This document shows, one piece after another, positions 17,776-26,227 of a DNA stretch of 64,000 nt. The notes under the pieces are model-generated. The model was not told where the DNA came from, made no database searches, and was given only the letters and a program-made list of their open reading frames with translations. Origin of the DNA: Frigoriglobus tundricola (GTDB taxonomy: Bacteria; Planctomycetota; Planctomycetia; Gemmatales; Gemmataceae); assembly GCF_013128195.2 (NCBI RefSeq), contig NZ_CP053452.2:2852001-2916000 (forward strand), read 5' to 3'. The position numbers were made by a program, and so were the translations under genes. Within the stretch, counting starts at the first letter, position 1. Each line of letters opens with the position of its first letter.

Positions 17776-19005
17776 ATGTTACGATGGGATCGCACCGCGC
17801 CGCTACTGTCGGCGGCCCTCGCCGTCGCGCTCGCGGTGCTGCCCGTGCGCGCCACGGACGACGAGACCACCCGCGCGTTGAGCGCCCTGAAGTCGGTCAC
17901 GAAAGAAGGCAAGGGCAACGAGGACGCCGGGCCGGCGTGGAAGACGCTCGTGAGCAAGGGCGGCGCCGCCCTGATGCCGGCCCTCGAAGCCTTCGACGAC
18001 ACGAACCCGACCGCGACCAACTGGCTCCGCGCCGCGGTGGACGCCATTGCGGAAAAAGAGACAACCGCCGGGCACAAGCTACCGGTGGAAAAGCTCGAAG
18101 CATTCGCGAAGGACACGAAGCACGCGCCGTCCGCGCGGCGGGTCGCGTACGAGTTGCTCGTTTCCCAGGACGCGACCGCGAAGGACCGGCTCCTCCCGGG
18201 CTTCCTCAACGACAAATCGGCCGACCTGCGCCGCGACGCCGTGGCCCGCGAACTCGGCGCCATCGAAAAGGCCGCCCGGCCATCGCTCCGGGCCGACCTG
18301 GAGAAGCTGTTCGCCTACGCCCGCGACAAGGACCAGGTCGATCTGATCGCGAAGAAGATCGGCGAGACCGGCGGAGCGGCGAGCGTCAGCGAGCACTTCG
18401 GGTTCGTCACGCACGCGGCGGTCGTCGGCCCGTTCGACAGCACGGGCGGCAAGGGGTTCGCCACGGCGTACCCGCCGGAAGCGGCGAGGGACGCCAGCGG
18501 CACCTTTAAGGGTAAGGGCGGCGCGGAGGTCAAGTGGGTCACGGCCGACACCACGGACAAGTACGGCAAGTTCGACCTGAACCGGATCGTCCCGAAGGGC
18601 GCCGCCCAGGACCGGTACACGGACGCGGTCGCGTACGCGCTGGCGGTTGTCGTCGCGGAGGCGGAGACGCCGTGCGAGATCCGCGTGGCGAGTGCGACCG
18701 CGGTGCAGATCTTCCTCAACGGCAAGAAACTGTTCGAGCGCGAAGAGTACCACCACGGCGACGCGCTGGACGCGAACATCGGGCGGGGCGTGCTGAAGAA
18801 GGGCGAGAACGTGATCGTGCTGAAGGTGTGCCAGAACAGCCAGGACCAGGAGTGGGCGCGGGTGTGGTCCTTCCAGATGCGCGTGTGCGACGAGACCGGC
18901 GGCCCCCTCCCGCTCAAGCAGAAGATCACGGCGGACAATAAGGACAAGATCGTTCCTCTCGGTTACATCCCCGACGCGCCGGCGACGAAGGAGGAGAAGA
19001 AGTGA
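17776..19005 (+). CDS. secreted protein with helical repeats
   Basis: A 409-residue exported protein of unknown function. A signal peptide (about 1-26, hydrophobic LLSAALAVALAVLPVRA) precedes an alpha-helical region (about 30-200) whose spacing resembles HEAT-like repeats, then a probable beta-sandwich (about 215-385) containing VQIFLNGKKLFERE and KGENVIVLKV, a pattern seen in carbohydrate-binding jelly-roll folds. The C-terminus is lysine-rich. It ends in a GTGA overlap with the PQQ-propeller gene, whose Shine-Dalgarno sequence AAGGAGGAG lies inside this gene, so the two are translationally coupled and probably work together in the periplasm. Confidence 0.75.
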   Translation: MLRWDRTAPLLSAALAVALAVLPVRATDDETTRALSALKSVTKEGKGNEDAGPAWKTLVSKGGAALMPALEAFDDTNPTATNWLRAAVDAIAEKETTAGHKLPVEKLEAFAKDTKHAPSARRVAYELLVSQDATAKDRLLPGFLNDKSADLRRDAVARELGAIEKAARPSLRADLEKLFAYARDKDQVDLIAKKIGETGGAASVSEHFGFVTHAAVVGPFDSTGGKGFATAYPPEAARDASGTFKGKGGAEVKWVTADTTDKYGKFDLNRIVPKGAAQDRYTDAVAYALAVVVAEAETPCEIRVASATAVQIFLNGKKLFEREEYHHGDALDANIGRGVLKKGENVIVLKVCQNSQDQEWARVWSFQMRVCDETGGPLPLKQKITADNKDKIVPLGYIPDAPATKEEKK

Positions 19006-20204
19006 CCCGCTTCATCCTGACCGTAACACTCGCGCTCACTCTCGCGCTCGGTCTCCGGGCGGCCGACTGGGCGCAGTTCAAGGGGCCGAACGCGAGCGGC
19101 GTGTCGCCCGAAAAGGACCTGCCCGTCGAGTGGTCCAAGGACAAGGGCCACAAGTGGAAGTCGCCGCTGCCCGCCCGCGGCGTGTCGTCGCCGGTGGTGT
19201 ACGGCGACCGCGTCTACGTGACGTGCAGCTCCGGCGTCCGGGACGACCGGCTGCACGTTGTCTGCTTCGACGCGAACACGGGCAAGCAGCTCTGGCACCG
19301 CCAGCTCCAGGCCACCGGCGGAACGGCGGCGCACCCGAAGTCGTGCATGGCGGCCCCGACCCCGGTGGCCGACGACTCGGGCGTCTACGCGCTGTTCGCG
19401 ACCGGCGACCTGGCCGCGTTCGACGCCGACGGCACGCTCCGCTGGTACCGCTCGCTCGTGGGCGACTACCCGACCGTTACCAATCAGGTCGGCATGGCCT
19501 CGTCCCCCGTACTCGTGAAGGACCGGCTCATCGTGCCGATGGACAACGCCGGTGAGTCGTTCATCGCCGCGGTGGACACCAAGTACGGCAAGAACGTGTG
19601 GAAGGCGGAACGGCCGCGCGAGATCAACTGGGTCACCCCGCTCGTGCGCACGGTCGGGACCGCCACGGAAGTGCTGTTCGACGGTCCGAGCGGGCTGACC
19701 GCCTACGACGCCGGGAGCGGCGAGCAGCGGTGGGTCTCGAAGCTGACCAAGGGGTCGATCCCCACCGGCGTGCTGGACGGCGACACGCTGTACGTGCCGA
19801 CCGCCGGCGTGACGGCGTTCAAGCTCGGCGCGAAGGGGCCGGAAGGCGCGCCGGTGATGAAGGCGGACAAGTTGCAGACCGGGATGCCGTCGCCGCTGGT
19901 GTACCTCGGCAAGGTGTACTCGACCAACGGCCGCGGGCTCGTGTCGTGCGCCGAGGTGAAGACCGGCAAGTTGCTCTACAAGGAGGGGCTCAAGGGCGCG
20001 TTCTCGGCGTCCCCGGTTGCGGGCGACGGCAAGGTGTACCTGCTGAACGAGACGGGCACCTGCACCGTGATCGACGGCAAGGCGGACACGTTCGAGATCC
20101 TCGCGTCGAACGACCTCGGCGGGGAGACGCTCGGCACGCCGGCCATCGCCAACGGCCGCATCTACATCCGCACTGACAAGGCGCTCTACGCCATCGGGAA
20201 GTAG
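19002..20204 (+). CDS. PQQ-like beta-propeller secreted protein
   Basis: A 400-residue exported beta-propeller. After a signal peptide (about 1-20, cleavage likely after GLRA) come repeated blades of the PQQ type, for instance VVCFDANTGKQLWHRQL, AFDADGTLRWYRSL and AYDAGSGEQRWVSKL, each ending in a Trp-containing docking motif. The start WAQFKGPNASGVSPE is typical of large planctomycete PQQ families. Lack of a dehydrogenase catalytic motif suggests a scaffold or binding role (BamB-like fold) rather than an enzyme. GTG 19002 overlaps the stop of the previous gene by four nt with a strong upstream AAGGAGGAG site. Confidence 0.85.
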   Translation: MTRFILTVTLALTLALGLRAADWAQFKGPNASGVSPEKDLPVEWSKDKGHKWKSPLPARGVSSPVVYGDRVYVTCSSGVRDDRLHVVCFDANTGKQLWHRQLQATGGTAAHPKSCMAAPTPVADDSGVYALFATGDLAAFDADGTLRWYRSLVGDYPTVTNQVGMASSPVLVKDRLIVPMDNAGESFIAAVDTKYGKNVWKAERPREINWVTPLVRTVGTATEVLFDGPSGLTAYDAGSGEQRWVSKLTKGSIPTGVLDGDTLYVPTAGVTAFKLGAKGPEGAPVMKADKLQTGMPSPLVYLGKVYSTNGRGLVSCAEVKTGKLLYKEGLKGAFSASPVAGDGKVYLLNETGTCTVIDGKADTFEILASNDLGGETLGTPAIANGRIYIRTDKALYAIGK

Positions 20205-20240
20205 GCGCGGTACGCGGTCGGTGACCCGTTGGAGGCGCTC

Positions 20241-20861
20241 ATGGCGTTCCCCGACTTCCCGTACCCGGACGTGATCGCCCAGTTCGTCCTGACCGAGAGC
20301 AGCGCGGACCTGTTCCCCGGTGTGCCGGACCTGCCGGCCAGTGCCGCGCTGCAATCGTTTCTCGGGACGAACCTCACTCTGGCGAATCTGATCAACACCG
20401 AAAAGGCGCGGTCCGAACTCCTCGTGGCGCCGGTTTTGAGTGAACTGTGGGGGCGCTGCGGCGGGCGAATCAACCTCTTTTCCGGGATCGAGTTCGCCGC
20501 CGATCCCGCTGCGCAGTTGACCGGGTTCGTCGATTTCCTGATCGGCCTCGGGCCGCAACTGCCGCGCGTTTCCACGCCGGTCGTGGTGCTCTTCGAGGCC
20601 AAGCGGGACAACATCGCCGAAGGGTACGGCCAGTGCATTGCGGCGATGGTCGGCGCACAACGATTCAACCAGCGCGCCGGGAACGCGGTCGAGACGATCT
20701 ACGGGTGCGTGACGACCGGGATCAACTGGAAGTTCCTGCGGTTGGAGGGGAGCCGGATCACGTTCGACCTGTCCGAGTACACCATTCAGCAACCGGCCCG
20801 CATCCTCGGCCTGCTCGCGCATATGGTGACGCAGGCGCCAGCGCCGTCAGCCGCCGCATAG
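20241..20861 (+). CDS. PD-(D/E)XK nuclease-fold-like protein
   Basis: A 206-residue soluble protein without signal peptide. The central part reads GFVDFLIG, then about 25 residues later VVVLFEAKRDNIAEGYGQ: the D, the E-x-K and the downstream Gln match the restriction-endonuclease-like PD-(D/E)XK core. The segment ending YGCVTTGINWKFL is typical of standalone proteins of this kind. Function unknown; it may be a nuclease or a defence-related relic. ATG 20241 is chosen for the GGAGG site nine bases upstream; it begins 37 nt after the propeller gene. Confidence 0.65.
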   Translation: MAFPDFPYPDVIAQFVLTESSADLFPGVPDLPASAALQSFLGTNLTLANLINTEKARSELLVAPVLSELWGRCGGRINLFSGIEFAADPAAQLTGFVDFLIGLGPQLPRVSTPVVVLFEAKRDNIAEGYGQCIAAMVGAQRFNQRAGNAVETIYGCVTTGINWKFLRLEGSRITFDLSEYTIQQPARILGLLAHMVTQAPAPSAAA

Positions 20862-20960
20862 TCGTGACGGGCCAGCGGGAATGTCGGGAGGGGCAACGGG
20901 GACGTGAGTAAAACGGAGGCCACGGTCCGGCTCGAGCCAAACGCCGTGCCCCCGGCTCAC

Positions 20961-21869
20961 CTACCAATCGCCGCCGACTTCGCCGCGGGCCGGGGTCACG
21001 AGCGCCCAGAAGATGTCGGGGCGAACGGCCGGAGCAATGGTGCGGACCGCGCCGTCCCCCATCCCAACCAGCATCCCGCTCAGATGCGGGGTCTGTGGGA
21101 GCGTGTAATCGCAGTCGTCCGGCGCGCGTGGTGCATCCGGATCGCCCACACGCGGACGCACCTGGAACGTGGCCCCGGACCGACTCGGCCGACTGATCGG
21201 AGGGGAGCCCTCGGTGATCGGGTAGACGTGACCGTTGTTGTCCCCGTTCAAGATCGGCCCTCCGTCGGCAAACGTCGGGCGGCCGTACAGAAAGCTCGTG
21301 TAGACCATCGGGCTACCTCGGCACTCCGCATAGCGCTCGGCGAACCAGATCGTCTGCGACAACCCGTCCGGAAAGCTGGCGTCGAGGCTCGGGCGGTTGA
21401 CGAACGCGAAGGCGTTCGCGCAATAACTCGTCGCGGCCTCTTGGGACCGGTCGAGTAGAACCCGCTCCTCGTCAACATCGATCCAAACCGGCGTGAGGCG
21501 GGCCGCCAACGACGGGTCCGCGGGACTCACGAGCGTTCGGAGGAACGAGGTCGGATAGCCGAACGACTCGTGGGAAATCGCCCCGTCGAGGTACTTTGCC
21601 GCGGCCATGTGCGGGGACGGGACGAAGCGCCAGGGCGTGGACGAGGCGTTGCCATCGATCAGGGGCAGTTGGCCCGCGCTGGCCTCGGCGTAGGTGTGAA
21701 CGGCGAGGCCGATTTGTCTGAGGTTGTTCTGGCTCTGCATTCGGATCGCAGCCTCGCGGACCTTTTGAACAGCCGGCAGCAGGAAGCCGATCAGCGCGGC
21801 GATGATCGCCACTACGACGAGGAGTTCGAGGAGCGTGAACCCGGACCGCGGGGAGGAGGTTTGACACAT
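20961..21869 (-). CDS. DUF1559-type pseudopilin-like protein
   Basis: A 302-residue member of the very large planctomycete family with a type IV prepilin leader and a DUF1559 body. The leader [20 protein letters not shown] lies near residues 11-30, with the +5 Glu needed for prepilin peptidase processing, followed by [12 protein letters not shown]. The C-terminus has the family ending: a [12 protein letters not shown] motif, FWALVTP and a final GEV-GGDW. Probably anchored in a membrane and assembled or exported by a type II/IV-pilus-like machine; role unknown. ATG 21869 has a GAGGG site; an upstream TTG is less likely. Confidence 0.88.
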   Translation of the reverse strand: MCQTSSPRSGFTLLELLVVVAIIAALIGFLLPAVQKVREAAIRMQSQNNLRQIGLAVHTYAEASAGQLPLIDGNASSTPWRFVPSPHMAAAKYLDGAISHESFGYPTSFLRTLVSPADPSLAARLTPVWIDVDEERVLLDRSQEAATSYCANAFAFVNRPSLDASFPDGLSQTIWFAERYAECRGSPMVYTSFLYGRPTFADGGPILNGDNNGHVYPITEGSPPISRPSRSGATFQVRPRVGDPDAPRAPDDCDYTLPQTPHLSGMLVGMGDGAVRTIAPAVRPDIFWALVTPARGEVGGDW

Positions 21870-22056
21870 CCTGTGAGCCCTCAACAATTGGATTGCCAGA
21901 CACGAGTAGAGGCTTCTCGCTCTCCGCGAGTCGGCGCAGCGACCGGTCCTTCGGACCGATTCCAGTCGGAGGTGACAGGCGTCCGCATTGCGGACCCGGC
22001 AACGCGGTACTCTGTTGCGTGCCGCGAGAAGTCTGCACTTTCCACGGTGGGTTCAC

Positions 22057-22091
22057 AAGTCGAAGACCGGACCGGCTCCGGTCGTCGACTT
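22057..22091. repeat. small hairpin of the AAGTCGAAGACC family
   Basis: Arms 22057-22071 and 22077-22091 (15 nt, one mismatch) with a five-nt loop, followed by another CGACTTTA. It is a diverged relative of the perfect 45-bp repeat at 8410-8510 and lies downstream of pheS (-). Confidence 0.7.
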
Positions 22092-22123
22092 TACGACCGG
22101 CGACTTTATGAATTGGGACCCTA

Positions 22124-23164
22124 TCAAAACTGCTTCAAGAACCGCAGATCGTTCTGCCAGAACAGGCGGATGTCGTCGATGGCGTGCTTGAGCATCAGCA
22201 TCCGCTGCGGCCCCATGCCGAACGCGAATCCGGTCACCTTGTCCGGGTCGTAGCCGCCGGCGCGCAGCACGTTCGGGTGAACCATGCCCGCCCCGAGGAT
22301 TTCGAGCCAGCCCGTCCCCTTCGTGAGCCGGTCGCGGTTCGGGTCGTCCTTCGGCCAGTCGATGTCCACTTCGATGCTGGGTTCCGTGAACGGGAAGTAG
22401 CTGCTCCGAATCCGCACCTGGCGCTCGGGGCCGAACATCCGCCGCGCGAACGCCGAGATCGTCCCCTTCAGGTCGGCCATCGTCACGCCCTCGCCGACGA
22501 CCAGCCCCTCCACCTGGTAGAACTGGATCTCGCTCCGGGTGCTGATGGCCTCGTTCCGGTAGCACATGCCGGGCAGGATCACGCGGATCGGCTTGCCGGC
22601 GGCCTCGCGCATCACGTGGATTTGGCCCGGCGAGGTGTGCGTGCGGAGGACGACGCCCGGCGTGGTGGTGAAGAACGTGTCCCACATGTCGCGCGCCGGG
22701 TGGTGGGCGGGCATGTTCAGGAACTCGAAGTTCATCTCGTCCGTTTCGACCTCGCGGGTGCGGTACACCTGGAAGCCGAGGTCGGCGAAGATGGTGTAGA
22801 TCTGCCGGAGGATTTGCGTCGCGGGGTGCAACCGCCCGCGCGCCCGCGGCCGGCCCGGGAGCGTCACATCGAGCGGGTTCGTTGTGAGGCTGATTTGCAG
22901 CCTGCGTTCCTTCGCTTCCGCGAGCGCGTGTTCGTAGGCCGTTGTGAGCGCCCCCTTCACGCGGTTCGCTTCCTCGCCGAACACTTTCTTCTGGTCCTTC
23001 GGGATCGCCCCCATCTTCCCGAACGCGGCCTTCATCAGCCCGTTGTCGCCGAAGTACCGGGTGTTCCACTCGCGCAGGGCGACTTCGTCGCCACAGGTGG
23101 CCAGTTCGCTCACCCCCCGCGCTTCGAGCGCCTTCAGTTCGTCGATCGGCGTCGCATCGGCCAT
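22124..23164 (-). CDS. pheS: phenylalanyl-tRNA synthetase alpha subunit
   Basis: Catalytic alpha subunit of the alpha2-beta2 class II synthetase that charges tRNA-Phe. The 346-residue protein has the N-terminal coiled coil (about 1-90), motif 1 region HPATQILRQIYTIFADLGF, motif 2 with MCYRNEAISTRSEIQFYQVEG, and motif 3 GFAFGMGPQRMLMLKH. ATG 23164 follows GGAGGGG. The beta-subunit gene pheT, adjacent in most bacteria, is not in the neighbourhood; it must be encoded elsewhere. Confidence 0.95.
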   Translation of the reverse strand: MADATPIDELKALEARGVSELATCGDEVALREWNTRYFGDNGLMKAAFGKMGAIPKDQKKVFGEEANRVKGALTTAYEHALAEAKERRLQISLTTNPLDVTLPGRPRARGRLHPATQILRQIYTIFADLGFQVYRTREVETDEMNFEFLNMPAHHPARDMWDTFFTTTPGVVLRTHTSPGQIHVMREAAGKPIRVILPGMCYRNEAISTRSEIQFYQVEGLVVGEGVTMADLKGTISAFARRMFGPERQVRIRSSYFPFTEPSIEVDIDWPKDDPNRDRLTKGTGWLEILGAGMVHPNVLRAGGYDPDKVTGFAFGMGPQRMLMLKHAIDDIRLFWQNDLRFLKQF

Positions 23165-23537
23165 TTTCCCCACCCCTCCGGCGTAAACGCACCAGTCGGT
23201 TGACTCTCGCGACCGGTCGCCCGCCCGCGGGCGTCACGGTTGCTTCTGTGCTCCAGGGTGACAGGATACGATCGCGCGGGGTTCACGTCAGGTTTCGGAG
23301 CCATTGGCCGGAGCCGCGCCCTCCCAGGACGCGCGCAACTCGATCTCTTGATTTTCAACAGACAAGCGGCACGGCTTGTGGCGAACCCGCTCGAAAATCG
23401 CGTGAATGGCCGTTCCCGACCCACCGCTCGTGCGGGCCGGTTGACTCGTCCGCACCCGATCGGCGTGACTACGTGCCTTGACGCGGGGCCTCTGGCGCTG
23501 TGTGCTAGTGCAGGGCCACAACTCACGGAGTCGAGCG
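23165..23537. other. intergenic, divergent promoter region
   Basis: No coding signal. It lies between the divergent pheS (-) and a small helical protein (+) and must hold both promoters; one candidate is listed separately. Confidence 0.4.
23478..23506 (+). promoter_or_regulatory. candidate promoter
   Basis: TTGACG at 23478-23483 and TGTGCT at 23501-23506 with a 17-nt spacer, about 32 nt before the start codon of the small protein. The -10 is a poor match, so this is tentative. Confidence 0.3.
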
Positions 23538-23804
23538 ATGGGGATGGAGAACTACTCGGCGCACCAGCAGAAGATCATCAAGCGGTACTACGAAAATATC
23601 GATCAGGTCGCGTGGCAGCGGCTGTCGGAACTGGTGGCCGACCTGTACCTCGCGGAGGGCAAGAAGCGCGAGAAGATGTGGGCGTCGGCCGCCTCCTTCA
23701 TGCAGAAGCTGAAGGTGTCCCAGACCCGCATCGACGTCATCCTCGCGAAGAAGGACCTCGAAGGGCTCGCCAAGCTGGTGAAGGAACTGATGGACAAAGA
23801 GTGA
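23538..23804 (+). CDS. small conserved-looking helical protein
   Basis: 88 residues, predicted all-helical and charged, with no signal peptide or Cys pair (for example QQKIIKRYYENIDQVAWQRL and EGLAKLVKELMDKE). Codon use and the amphipathic pattern support a real gene. I do not recognise the family. A repeat element of the AGTGGGC family begins right at its stop codon. Confidence 0.7.
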   Translation: MGMENYSAHQQKIIKRYYENIDQVAWQRLSELVADLYLAEGKKREKMWASAASFMQKLKVSQTRIDVILAKKDLEGLAKLVKELMDKE

Positions 23805-23912
23805 ACAGTGGGCAGTGGGCAGTGGGCAGTGGGCAGTCAAGAGTAAAAGGTTAAGAGCAGCGCGCTCTTGGTTTTCGCTGCCCACTCTCTACTTTCCACT
23901 GCCCACTCTTCC
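23805..23912. repeat. AGTGGGC-iterated palindromic element
   Basis: Starts with four AGTGGGC iterations right after the stop codon of the small protein and ends with inverse GCCCACT iterations near the end of the ABC permease gene (-). The arms can pair imperfectly, so it may terminate both converging genes. Related copies: 10098-10172 and 25123-25230. Confidence 0.75.
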
Positions 23913-23916
23913 GCCG

Positions 23917-25122
23917 CTACTGCCACCCGCGGCGGCGGAACACCCAGCCGGCGGCGAACAGCCAGGCGGTCGCCAGACCGAGCGCGCCGAGCAGGTTCAG
24001 CCAGTGGTGGTTCTGCACGGTCCCGCTGAGCGCCGCGTGCAGAATGCGCGGCCCGTGGTACTCGACCGCCAGGTTCGACAGGAACGGGATGCCATTAGTC
24101 GAACAGATGAGCAGCACCATCGAGACGGACAGCAGGTAGCACATCCCGCCCAGGAACGCCGCCCGTTGCGTCTTGGCCCACGCAGCGATCGTCATGCCGA
24201 TGCCCAGGAACCCGCCGCCGACCGCCATGAGCGACAACCAGAAGAACAGGCTCGACAGCACTTCCGGCTTGTAAATCGCGGCGAGCGTCGCGGCCAGACC
24301 CAGGCCGAACGCCGGGTAGAACAGGAACTTCGCCGCGAGCAGTTCTGCCGGTGACGCCGGGGTGAGCGCCTGCGCCAACAGCACGCCGCGCTCGCGCTCC
24401 TCGCAGTTGAGCGTCGGCAACAGGTAGACGCACGCGAAGTACAGGGCGAACACGACCATGCCCGTTGCGATGGCGGCCCGGAAGTCGAGGACCGGCCCGG
24501 CGAGTCCCTTACGGTGAACGGCCAGTTCGGGGACCGCCCCGGCCGGCGCGCCGGCGGCGACGGCCTGTTCCTTCAGGTGCGCGTGCGCGTCCATGAGTTC
24601 CCAGGGCGCGTCCGAATCGAATTTGGGGTCCGGCGGGAGGTTCGGCGCGGTCTTCCGCACGCTCGCGGCCAACCCGCGGCGGGTCTCCTTCCAGAACCAC
24701 GTCTCGTATACGGCCATTGCCTCCGGTTGCCCGTCCGGGTGCCAGATGTAAACGTCCAGCACCGGCGGCTTGCCCGGTTCGTACCGCACGGTCATCTGAA
24801 TCGACCCCGTGCCCGGTTGGGCCTCGATCAGTGTCCCGATCCGCGCCGGGTCGGTCACACGAAACACCAGTTGCGTCTTCAGGTCCGCGGGTACGTTCTC
24901 TTGGAGGTGCTTGAAGAGCGGCGTGGCCCGGTCGGCGTCCACGTAACAGTGGTGAACACCGCCGACCATGCTCGTGCCCGCGGCCGCGGCCTCCTGCGGC
25001 GCGAACACCGAGAGGAGCACCGCCGCCGCGATCAGCAGCAGCGCGAGCGCGATGCCGCCCCGGTTCGCCAGGTGCCGGGCGAACTCCTTTTGCAACAGGG
25101 CACGGAGGATGTACCATCTCAT
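23917..25122 (-). CDS. ABC-2-type transporter permease
   Basis: A 401-residue inner-membrane permease paired with the ATPase encoded upstream. One N-terminal membrane helix (about 21-40, GIALALLLIAAAVLLSVF), a long extracytoplasmic domain (about 45-230), then five or so helices (ATGMVVFALYFACVYLLPTL, LGLAATLAAIY, SLFFWLSLMAVGGGFLGIG, FLGGMCYLLSVSMVLLIC, LLGALGLATAWLFAAGWVF). The CEERERGVL motif before the helices is typical of ABC-2 exporters. The substrate is unknown. The start ATG 25122 abuts a repeat element; there is no recognisable Shine-Dalgarno in front. Confidence 0.85.
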   Translation of the reverse strand: MRWYILRALLQKEFARHLANRGGIALALLLIAAAVLLSVFAPQEAAAAGTSMVGGVHHCYVDADRATPLFKHLQENVPADLKTQLVFRVTDPARIGTLIEAQPGTGSIQMTVRYEPGKPPVLDVYIWHPDGQPEAMAVYETWFWKETRRGLAASVRKTAPNLPPDPKFDSDAPWELMDAHAHLKEQAVAAGAPAGAVPELAVHRKGLAGPVLDFRAAIATGMVVFALYFACVYLLPTLNCEERERGVLLAQALTPASPAELLAAKFLFYPAFGLGLAATLAAIYKPEVLSSLFFWLSLMAVGGGFLGIGMTIAAWAKTQRAAFLGGMCYLLSVSMVLLICSTNGIPFLSNLAVEYHGPRILHAALSGTVQNHHWLNLLGALGLATAWLFAAGWVFRRRGWQ

Positions 25123-25230
25123 AGTGGGCAGTGGGCTGTGGGCTGTGGGCTGTGGGCAGTTCGTGACAATCAGCAACCTTGAGCTCTCGCATCTTCTGCT
25201 GAGTGCCCACTGTTCACTAACCACTGCACA
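25123..25230. repeat. AGTGGGC/CTGTGGGC element inside the ABC operon
   Basis: Fills the gap between the stop of the ATPase gene (25231) and the start of the permease gene (25122). On the plus strand it opens AGTGGGCAGTGGGCTGTGGGC and closes with GCCCACTGTTCACT-type units. It is the same family as 23805-23912. Both borders fall within a few bases of codons, leaving the permease without an obvious ribosome binding site. Confidence 0.75.
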
Positions 25231-26070
25231 CTATTCAAACACCAGCCCCGTGAGCTTCAGGAACGTCGCGTGGAAGTCGAACTCGCGGGTGCGGATGCTC
25301 AGCGCCCGGCCGGCGGTCACCAGCCCCGCCAGTCCGGCGCGGCCGGTCGGGTCGTCCAGGTCGAACACGAGCCGCTCGCCATCGTCGCGGATCACGTCCA
25401 CCTTCCGCTCCGTGTGCTGCTGCTTCAGGGCGAGCGGCGAGTCGAGCGCCACCAGCTTGCCGCGGCACACGATCCCCACGCGGTCGCAGATCTTCTCCAC
25501 CTCGTCCATGTCGTGCGTGGTGAGGATGACCGTCGCGCCGTGCTTCACCCGGTCGCGCAAGATCCGGTGAACGACTTCCGCCGAGTGGATGTCGAGGTTC
25601 GCGGTCGGTTCGTCGAGGTACAGGATTTGTGGTTCGTGTAAGAGCGCGCGGGCCAGGAGGAGCTTCTTGCGCATGCCGAGGGAGTAGCCGCGGACGGGCA
25701 GGTCGGCCGCCTCGTCCAGCTCCACCATCTTCAACACCTGATCGGCGCGCAACTTGGGCACGCCGTAGAGCTGGCCGAAGAACTCCAGGTTCCGCCGGCC
25801 GGTGAACTCTTCGAAGTGGTTCTCGCGGTCGGGGACGTAGCCGAAGTTCGGTTTGATCTGCGCCCACTCGCGGACCACGTCCCGCCCGCCGATCGTGACG
25901 CTCCCGCCGCTGGGGCGCCGCTGACCGATCAGAACGCGAATGGTGGTCGACTTCCCCGCGCCGTTCGGGCCGAGCAGGCCGAACAGTTCCCCGCGGCGGA
26001 TGTCGAGGTCCAGCCCGTCCACCGCGGCGAACGCGCCGTACAGCACGCGCAGCCCGGCGATCCGGATCAT
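25231..26070 (-). CDS. ABC transporter ATP-binding protein
   Basis: A 279-residue cytoplasmic ATPase powering the permease encoded next. Walker A GPNGAGKSTT (about 35), a Q-loop region with GYVPDRENHFEEFTG, a signature YSLGMRKKL replacing LSGGQ, Walker B ILYLDEPTANLD and H-loop TTHDMDE are all present. The variant signature is common in ABC-2 exporters. ATG 26070 is preferred to a TTG six codons upstream; neither has a clear ribosome binding site. Confidence 0.92.
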   Translation of the reverse strand: MIRIAGLRVLYGAFAAVDGLDLDIRRGELFGLLGPNGAGKSTTIRVLIGQRRPSGGSVTIGGRDVVREWAQIKPNFGYVPDRENHFEEFTGRRNLEFFGQLYGVPKLRADQVLKMVELDEAADLPVRGYSLGMRKKLLLARALLHEPQILYLDEPTANLDIHSAEVVHRILRDRVKHGATVILTTHDMDEVEKICDRVGIVCRGKLVALDSPLALKQQHTERKVDVIRDDGERLVFDLDDPTGRAGLAGLVTAGRALSIRTREFDFHATFLKLTGLVFE

Positions 26071-26227
26071 CACGTCGGGTGGGATCAAATGAGTTCACCG
26101 CCGGGGGCGCAGAGACCGCCGAGTCTACAACGGAGAAGATAGAACAGGATTTCGGCCACGGCTCCAGAGAGGGCACCGGGCTTCCGCCCTGTGCCCGGTG
26201 CTTGCGCCCTGTGCCCGGTGCCGTGGC

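Noticed and set aside
25123-25224. N-terminal extension of the ABC permease
   Set aside because: The extra residues are a translation of the repeat element.
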